From the IMG/VR virus record IMGVR_UViG_3300027791_001841, positions 1 to 64,000 of that record: 64,000 bases of DNA; one strand, given 5' to 3'. This DNA comes from a virus. Of this stretch, positions 59,705 to 64,000 are shown in pieces. Below the pieces are notes generated by a model. It was not told where the DNA came from and searched no databases. It was given only the letters and a program-made list of their open reading frames with translations. Each line of letters opens with the position of its first letter. Within the stretch, counting starts at the first letter, position 1. The translations under genes were made by a program, and so were the position numbers.

Positions 59705-59707
59705 ATA
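59700..59707 (+). promoter_or_regulatory. Late-type motif GATAAATA, five bases before ATG
   Basis: GATAAATA at 59700-59707 is followed by TTAAT and the ATG at 59713. The motif spans the stop codon of the upstream gene. Confidence 0.55.
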
Positions 59708-59712
59708 TTAAT

Positions 59713-60006
59713 ATGGAAAACAAACACCCAGATCACGAAGCTAAAATGGCCAAATCGGAATTAGTAAACATTGCTAAGAACGCTATGGATCTATTTAAGA
59801 TGATTGAAGAAGGTGACGAACTTGACGGATGGGTTAGCAGTTATATTACTATATCTAATGATCATATTAATTCCGTTCACGAAAAAATGTCCTATGACTT
59901 TCAGGCTAACAGCACTAGAGAAAAAGGACCACGTGAGTACGAAGCTAATGCTTGTGAAAGTATTCGCAATAAATTAAAAGAGCAATGGGACAAAACCAAA
60001 GGATAA
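59713..60006 (+). CDS. Small conserved helical phage protein
   Basis: This 97-residue helical protein (AKNAMDLFKMIEEGDELDGWVSSYI, shown here in part as KMIEEGDELDGWVSSYI) has an acidic centre and a basic C-terminus. Proteins of this kind are found in T4-like cyanophage genomes beside virion genes; I know of no assigned function. It lacks a Shine-Dalgarno and has the late-type motif at the leaderless distance. Confidence 0.62.
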   Translation: MENKHPDHEAKMAKSELVNIAKNAMDLFKMIEEGDELDGWVSSYITISNDHINSVHEKMSYDFQANSTREKGPREYEANACESIRNKLKEQWDKTKG

Positions 60007-60010
60007 AATT

Positions 60011-61033
60011 ATGGACTTTAGAGATATATTAAATAAACTTCCAAAGGAAGAAAGTAAAAACGCTAACACACATAGCGGTTCATTACAGCAATTAGTTGAA
60101 TCATCAGGCAACGCATATAAAAAAGTTGTGTTTGAAGGTTATACTGATAACGAGATTAGAGACTTATGTCATTCTAAAGACCACGACTGTGCAACAACAG
60201 TAGTACATTCTGTGTACGGTAAAGGTAAACCAGTTTACGAAAGCCATGCTATTCCAGATGATAGCGGTAACGTTGCATGGTACGATGTGCAGTTTAAACA
60301 TGGTATTGAAAAGAAAGTTCCAGCTTCTGATATGGAAATTTTAGTTACTGAGTCCCACGGTGCTAAGAAGAAGAAAGCCAAAAAAGAAGATGTAAAGTCC
60401 AAAGATACAGCAGTTAAAGAAGGCGGTGGCCGTGATATGGAATGTGGTCATTGTGATGGCACAGGTAAACATGGTGCTAAAGATTGTAAAAAGTGTGATG
60501 GCACAGGCGAAGCTCAAGCTGACAATGATCCAATGAACAATGAATCAAAGTTCCGTAGCAAGTTTGAAGACATGGTAGCTGAAGCTGGTAAGCCAGACTT
60601 CTTAGATGTTGACAAAGACGGTGATAAGAAAGAGCCAATGAAGAAAGCTGCTAAGGACGCTAAGAAAGCACCAATGAAGAAAGATGCTAAGAAAGATGCA
60701 CCTAAAGGCAAAAAAGAAATGTCAGACAAGCAGAAAAAATTCTTTGGTAAAAAGAATGAATCTATAAAAACTGCTAAAAAGACAGTTGCTGAATCAGTTG
60801 AAGTAATTAAAGATCCTTCCAATCTAACTTACAAGGAAATGATTAAACTTGTACAAGAGAGCGGCGGACAACAACAAATTGATCCAGTAGACGCAGTCCT
60901 TTGGACATGGGCACAACGAGTTGCTGCTTCTAAAGTAGAAGAGTCTAACAAAGCAGAAATTTTTGCAGGACTAATTTACGAGCGTAACGGCGGAACATTT
61001 AAAATGTTTGACGTACTAGCTGAAGACAAGTAA
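60011..61033 (+). CDS. Conserved phage protein with DnaJ-type half zinc finger
   Basis: This 340-residue protein begins MDFRDILNKL and has a mid-section with two CxxCxGxG units (ECGHCDGTGKHG and CKKCDGTGEA, near residues 142-165), the zinc-centre repeat of DnaJ but with two units rather than four. A Lys/Asp-rich tail follows (DFLDVDKDGDKKEPMKK) and then a compact C-terminal helical domain. The Lys-rich linker is common in cyanophage virion proteins. An AAAGGA site precedes the ATG. It ends the operon before the terminator at 61057. Confidence 0.65.
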   Translation: MDFRDILNKLPKEESKNANTHSGSLQQLVESSGNAYKKVVFEGYTDNEIRDLCHSKDHDCATTVVHSVYGKGKPVYESHAIPDDSGNVAWYDVQFKHGIEKKVPASDMEILVTESHGAKKKKAKKEDVKSKDTAVKEGGGRDMECGHCDGTGKHGAKDCKKCDGTGEAQADNDPMNNESKFRSKFEDMVAEAGKPDFLDVDKDGDKKEPMKKAAKDAKKAPMKKDAKKDAPKGKKEMSDKQKKFFGKKNESIKTAKKTVAESVEVIKDPSNLTYKEMIKLVQESGGQQQIDPVDAVLWTWAQRVAASKVEESNKAEIFAGLIYERNGGTFKMFDVLAEDK

Positions 61034-61056
61034 AAAGAATTTATCCAATTCTACAT

Positions 61057-61089
61057 AAAAAAGCCAGTTGCAGGTTGACTGGCTTTTTT
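61057..61089 (+). terminator. Intrinsic terminator before dsbA
   Basis: AAAAAAGCCAGT (61057-61068) and ACTGGCTTTTTT (61078-61089) form a 12-base-pair stem with a nine-base loop, ending in a U-run. It stops late transcription of the upstream genes. The -35 box of the next promoter lies inside it. Confidence 0.88.
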
Positions 61090-61103
61090 TATGACTATAT
61101 AAT
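61075..61103 (+). promoter_or_regulatory. Sigma70-type promoter embedded in the terminator
   Basis: TTGACT at 61075-61080 and TATAAT at 61098-61103 are separated by 17 bases. The -35 box falls on the loop and 3' stem of the terminator and the spacer includes its U-run. It would drive dsbA. Confidence 0.78.
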
Positions 61104-61127
61104 ATAACTTCAACTAGGAGATAACTT

Positions 61128-61397
61128 ATGTCAAAAATGTACGGGCCCGAAGAAAAGGCAAAACTTGAACGTCTAATTAAAGAAGGTTCCAATGTACTAC
61201 GTGAAGTAGAAGATTTGAACGAAGGCTTAAAAGACACTGTAAAAGCAGTTGCAGAAGAACTGGAAATTAAACCGAGTATTATTAATAAAGCAATTAGAAT
61301 TGCACATAAAGATAGCTGGAATACCCAATTGGAAGAGTGGGAAGAAATTGAAGCCATCTTAGGTATTACTAAAAACCTCCCTGACGATAAAGAATAA
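61128..61397 (+). CDS. dsbA: DsbA-like double-stranded DNA-binding protein
   Basis: This 89-residue protein has the length and helical layout of T4 DsbA, a double-stranded DNA-binding protein linked to late transcription: GLKDTVKAVAEELEIKPSII and then a KAIRIAHKDSWNTQ segment like the KxxxxLYHKDN part of T4 DsbA. Not to be confused with the disulfide oxidoreductase of the same name. AGGAG precedes the ATG. Confidence 0.72.
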   Translation: MSKMYGPEEKAKLERLIKEGSNVLREVEDLNEGLKDTVKAVAEELEIKPSIINKAIRIAHKDSWNTQLEEWEEIEAILGITKNLPDDKE

Positions 61398-61402
61398 TTC
61401 AC

Positions 61403-61684
61403 TTGAACAAGATCAAATCATTCTGGATTGATAGCTATCAATCTGATAAAGTTGCTTTTGCATTTGAACTTGTTAGTTTTGTATTTACTGTTGCTGCAAG
61501 TCTCACACTTGCTATGAACGCAACAAACCCTAACATGTCGCTCATATATCCTTTCTTTTTTGTAGGTAGCACAACACAATGCTACGCTGCTTATAGAAGG
61601 GGAGCGGCATGGGTAATGCTACTAACAGGCTATTTTGGAATAGTAAACATATACGGCTATCTTGTTGCTACACACATCATATAA
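61403..61684 (+). CDS. Small multi-pass membrane protein
   Basis: This 93-residue protein has three hydrophobic segments (about 18-40, 46-60 and 68-90) and is probably an inner-membrane protein with three helices. The TTG start at 61403 lies five bases after the dsbA stop; there is no strong Shine-Dalgarno, so translation may be coupled. Similar small membrane proteins are found near dsbA or gp43 in T4-like cyanophages. Function unknown. Confidence 0.6.
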   Translation: MNKIKSFWIDSYQSDKVAFAFELVSFVFTVAASLTLAMNATNPNMSLIYPFFFVGSTTQCYAAYRRGAAWVMLLTGYFGIVNIYGYLVATHII

Positions 61685-61690
61685 AACTAC

Positions 61691-61719
61691 TTGACACCCG
61701 GCGTTAATTATGCTATAAT
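61691..61719 (+). promoter_or_regulatory. Consensus sigma70-type promoter at leaderless distance
   Basis: TTGACA at 61691-61696 and TATAAT at 61714-61719 have a 17-base spacer, a perfect consensus. The ATG at 61726 is six bases after the -10 box, so transcription would start at or next to the start codon. Confidence 0.82.
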
Positions 61720-61725
61720 ACAAGT

Positions 61726-61971
61726 ATGATTAAACACAATAATAGCTTTTTTACAAGCATGAGTCACTACTTAAAATGGTTAGCTACTGTAATTTTAGTT
61801 TTTGGAACTGGAGTTAATGCCTTAGGCTATTATCCTGCAGGTCCTGCTATATTAACAGTTGGCAGTGCTATTTGGCTCAGTGTCAGCATCATGTGGAAAG
61901 AACCAGCATTAATAGTTACTAACGCAATCTTAACTGTAGTAGGGTTAGCCGGATTGTTGTACACGTTATGA
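61726..61971 (+). CDS. Small multi-pass membrane protein
   Basis: This 81-residue protein has three hydrophobic segments (about 17-35, 39-56 and 61-80; for example WLATVILVFGTGVNALGYY). It is similar in size and topology to the gene upstream. A consensus promoter sits so close that the message would be leaderless if the first ATG is used; the internal ATG at 61759 also lacks a Shine-Dalgarno. Function unknown. Confidence 0.6.
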   Translation: MIKHNNSFFTSMSHYLKWLATVILVFGTGVNALGYYPAGPAILTVGSAIWLSVSIMWKEPALIVTNAILTVVGLAGLLYTL

Positions 61972-61989
61972 TACACAGGGTAAATAAAA

Positions 61990-62067
61990 GTGAAGAAGGT
62001 AATCGCAGGCCATAAACTGCTTAATGGGTATTTGTCAGCCAGAAGTGACATACAGGAGAATAAATGA
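61990..62067 (+). CDS. Candidate 25-residue leader peptide of the polymerase gene
   Basis: A GTG at 61990 opens a 25-codon frame (begins MKKVIAGHKLLNGYL) whose TGA overlaps the polymerase ATG as ATGA. TAAATA (61981-61986) precedes it by three bases. It could couple or control polymerase translation. There is no good Shine-Dalgarno, so it may be chance. Confidence 0.3.
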   Translation: MKKVIAGHKLLNGYLSARSDIQENK

Positions 62068-64000
62068 GTTACGTAGACGCTTTCTATAATCGCGATCAGG
62101 ACGTTATTAACGTTGTTGAACGTGATGCAAAAGGTAATAGACATTACCGAGAATACAACCCAAGACATATTTTTTATTACGCAGACCCTAGAGGTAAGTT
62201 CCAGAGTATATATGGACAACCGCTATCAAGGGTAACTTGTAAAAACATCAAAGAGCTTCGCAAAGAACTTGCTATCCATAGCAACAAAAAACTGTTTGAA
62301 AGCGATATTAATCCAATTTACAGAATGCTTGAAGATAACTATCTCAATCAAGACGCTCCTAAACTAAACGTTGCGTTTTTTGATATTGAGGTTGACTTTG
62401 ATCCCGAGCGTGGATACGCTTCACCAGAAGATGCGTTTATGCCAATTACATCTGTTTCTGTGTATTTGCAGTGGATGGAAACAATGGTGTGTTTTGCAAT
62501 TCCACCTAAGACACTAAGCATGGAAGAAGCAGAGAAAGCTATCGAAGGCATTCCTAATGTAATGCTGTTTAAGAAAGAAAGTGAAATGCTTGATGCATTT
62601 CTTGATGTAATTCAAGAAGCTGATGTACTAAGTGGATGGAACAGCGAAGGCTTTGATATTCCGTACACAGTTAATCGTATTACTAAAACATTAAGCAAAG
62701 AAGATACAAAACGGTTGTGTCTTTGGAATCAATATCCTAAAAAGCGTGAGTATGAGAAGTTTGGTAAAACATCTGTAACTTATGATTTAATTGGACGAGT
62801 GCATGTAGACTCATTAGAACTATATAGAAAATATAATTATGAAGAACGCCATACATATCGACTAGATGCTATTGGTGAGTTAGAGATCGGTGAGAACAAA
62901 ACTGTTTATGATGGTTCACTTGATGCACTATACAACAACAATTTTAGAACGTTTATTGAATATAACATTCAAGATACTGCACTACTAGACAAGTTAGATA
63001 AGAAACTGAAGTTTATTGATCTTGCAAATACTATTGCACACGAAAACACAGTTCTTATTCAAACAACTATGGGTGCTGTTGCTGTTACAGAACAAGGCAT
63101 TATTAACGAAGCACACAGACGTGGCTTTATTGTTCCAAACAGAATTCGCAGAGAGCCAGGCAGCGAGCCAGCAGCTGGTGCTTATGTAGCATATCCTAAA
63201 AAAGGTATTCACGAGTGGATTGGTAGTGTTGACTTGAACTCACTATATCCTAGTGTGATTCGTGCGTTAAACATGGGTCCAGAAACTATTGTTGGTCAAC
63301 TACGTCAAGATGGTACTAAAGCACGTATTGAGGCTGAGATGGCTAAAGGTAAAAGTTTTGCTAGTGCTTGGGAAGGTCAGTTTGGTTCTGTAGAATACGA
63401 AGCTGTAATGGCTAAAGAAGTTGGTAGACAACTTACTATTGATTGGGAAGAAGGTGGCGGTGAAGACACTCTTAGTGCTGCTCAGGTATACGATCTAATT
63501 TACGAAAGTAACCAGCCATGGATGCTTAGTGCTAACGGTACTATCTTTACACACGAAAAAGAAGGTATCATTCCTGGACTACTAAAACGTTGGTATAAAG
63601 AACGTAAAGAAATGCAAGGCAAGATGCGTGATGCTATTTCTGCAAATAATCCAATTGAAGAAGAATACTGGGCTAAAAGGCAGTTAGTTAAAAAGATTTT
63701 GCTTAACAGTTTATATGGTGCTATTCTTAATCCAGGTTGTAGATTCTTTGATAACCGTATTGGACAATCAACAACACTAAGTGGCAGAGCTATTGTTAAA
63801 CATATGGCTGCAAAGATTAACGAAATTATCACTGGCGAGTATGATCACACTGGCAAGTCAATTGTATATGGTGATACTGACTCTACATACTTTAGTGCAT
63901 ATAGCACACTTAAAGATGAGATAGATGCAGGTAATATTCCGTGGGATCGTGAAAGTGTTATGAACTTGTATGACACAATAGGCGACAACTGCAATACAAC
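62064..64000 (+). CDS. 43: Family-B DNA polymerase, gp43-like, 3' end cut off by window edge
   Basis: The first 645 residues of the replicative polymerase are visible and the gene continues beyond the window. The 3'-5' exonuclease has motif I DIE (D107, E109), motif II SEGFDIPY and motif III YNIQD. The polymerase domain has motif A SVDLNSLYPS, motif B KKILLNSLYGA and motif C YGDTDS, all intact. This is the T4 gp43 family and the clearest marker that the genome is a T4-like virus. CAGGAG precedes the ATG at 62064. There are no inteins or introns in the visible part. Confidence 0.95.
   Translation, partial: MSYVDAFYNRDQDVINVVERDAKGNRHYREYNPRHIFYYADPRGKFQSIYGQPLSRVTCKNIKELRKELAIHSNKKLFESDINPIYRMLEDNYLNQDAPKLNVAFFDIEVDFDPERGYASPEDAFMPITSVSVYLQWMETMVCFAIPPKTLSMEEAEKAIEGIPNVMLFKKESEMLDAFLDVIQEADVLSGWNSEGFDIPYTVNRITKTLSKEDTKRLCLWNQYPKKREYEKFGKTSVTYDLIGRVHVDSLELYRKYNYEERHTYRLDAIGELEIGENKTVYDGSLDALYNNNFRTFIEYNIQDTALLDKLDKKLKFIDLANTIAHENTVLIQTTMGAVAVTEQGIINEAHRRGFIVPNRIRREPGSEPAAGAYVAYPKKGIHEWIGSVDLNSLYPSVIRALNMGPETIVGQLRQDGTKARIEAEMAKGKSFASAWEGQFGSVEYEAVMAKEVGRQLTIDWEEGGGEDTLSAAQVYDLIYESNQPWMLSANGTIFTHEKEGIIPGLLKRWYKERKEMQGKMRDAISANNPIEEEYWAKRQLVKKILLNSLYGAILNPGCRFFDNRIGQSTTLSGRAIVKHMAAKINEIITGEYDHTGKSIVYGDTDSTYFSAYSTLKDEIDAGNIPWDRESVMNLYDTIGDNCNT

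Noticed and set aside
62005-62020. gp43 operator hairpin GCAG...CTGC
   Set aside because: Only four base pairs and over 40 bases from the ATG; too weak to call.
1-64000. CRISPR array, insertion sequence, integrase or attachment site
   Set aside because: I saw no spaced repeats, transposase or integrase motifs, or tRNA-end duplications; the window looks like a lytic virus.

Overview
The window reads as part of an AT-rich genome of a T4-like marine myovirus. Diagnostic phage genes are a family-B DNA polymerase like T4 gp43 (from 62064, running off the right edge), a gp44-type clamp loader, a gp31-type co-chaperonin, a DsbA-like DNA-binding protein, PhoH, MazG, ThyX, UvsE, a GH19 endolysin with a spanin-like cassette, and a 13 kb block of tail-fibre and virion genes. 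No photosynthesis genes, tRNAs, insertion sequences or CRISPR arrays were found. The host is not identified; it is probably a Gram-negative marine bacterium, because spanin-like lipoproteins and a Kdo synthase are present.

Layout. (1) 1-18067 is a dense accessory island on alternating strands. It holds eight radical-SAM enzymes, seven proteins with 2-oxoglutarate/Fe(II)-oxygenase-type metal motifs, two kinase-fold-like proteins, two short-chain dehydrogenases, a methyltransferase, a possible acyltransferase, and a QueC-like PP-loop enzyme. Neighbouring genes overlap by a few bases and operons meet tail to tail. (2) 18095-27650 carries a histone-like protein, ThyX, an unknown 433-residue protein, a virion protein, QueD, KdsA, two glycosyltransferase-like proteins, a phosphomannomutase-like HAD protein, UvsE and an A-type Fe-S carrier. 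(3) 27719-40368 is tail-fibre and structural genes. (4) 40368-45074 has small conserved genes, a DnaE-palm-like fragment, gp31, MazG, a cytidylyltransferase, gp44, a seven-iron ferredoxin and PhoH. (5) 45138-54025 has lysis genes, two IscU scaffolds, IscA, membrane proteins, DnaJ, peptide deformylase and a ClpA-like unfoldase. (6) 53997-61033 has virion-associated and conserved small genes. (7) 61128-64000 has DsbA, membrane proteins and gp43.

The most interesting reading joins regions 1, 2, 4 and 5. The phage encodes many iron enzymes and, separately, a near-complete set of Fe-S assembly parts (two scaffolds, two A-type carriers, one ferredoxin). The second set may load the first. The product of the island is unknown; a surface-glycan or nucleobase modification is possible because KdsA, PMM-like, QueD and QueC-like genes are nearby.

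Two promoter classes are visible. Consensus sigma70-type promoters (TTGACA/T, 16-17 bp, TATAAT-like) precede the histone-like gene, the 433-residue gene, queD, mazG, the first iscU, dsbA and a small membrane gene. A T4-late-like TAAATA motif precedes virion and some island genes. In seven cases it lies exactly five bases before the ATG, which would put the start codon at the transcription start (leaderless mRNA).
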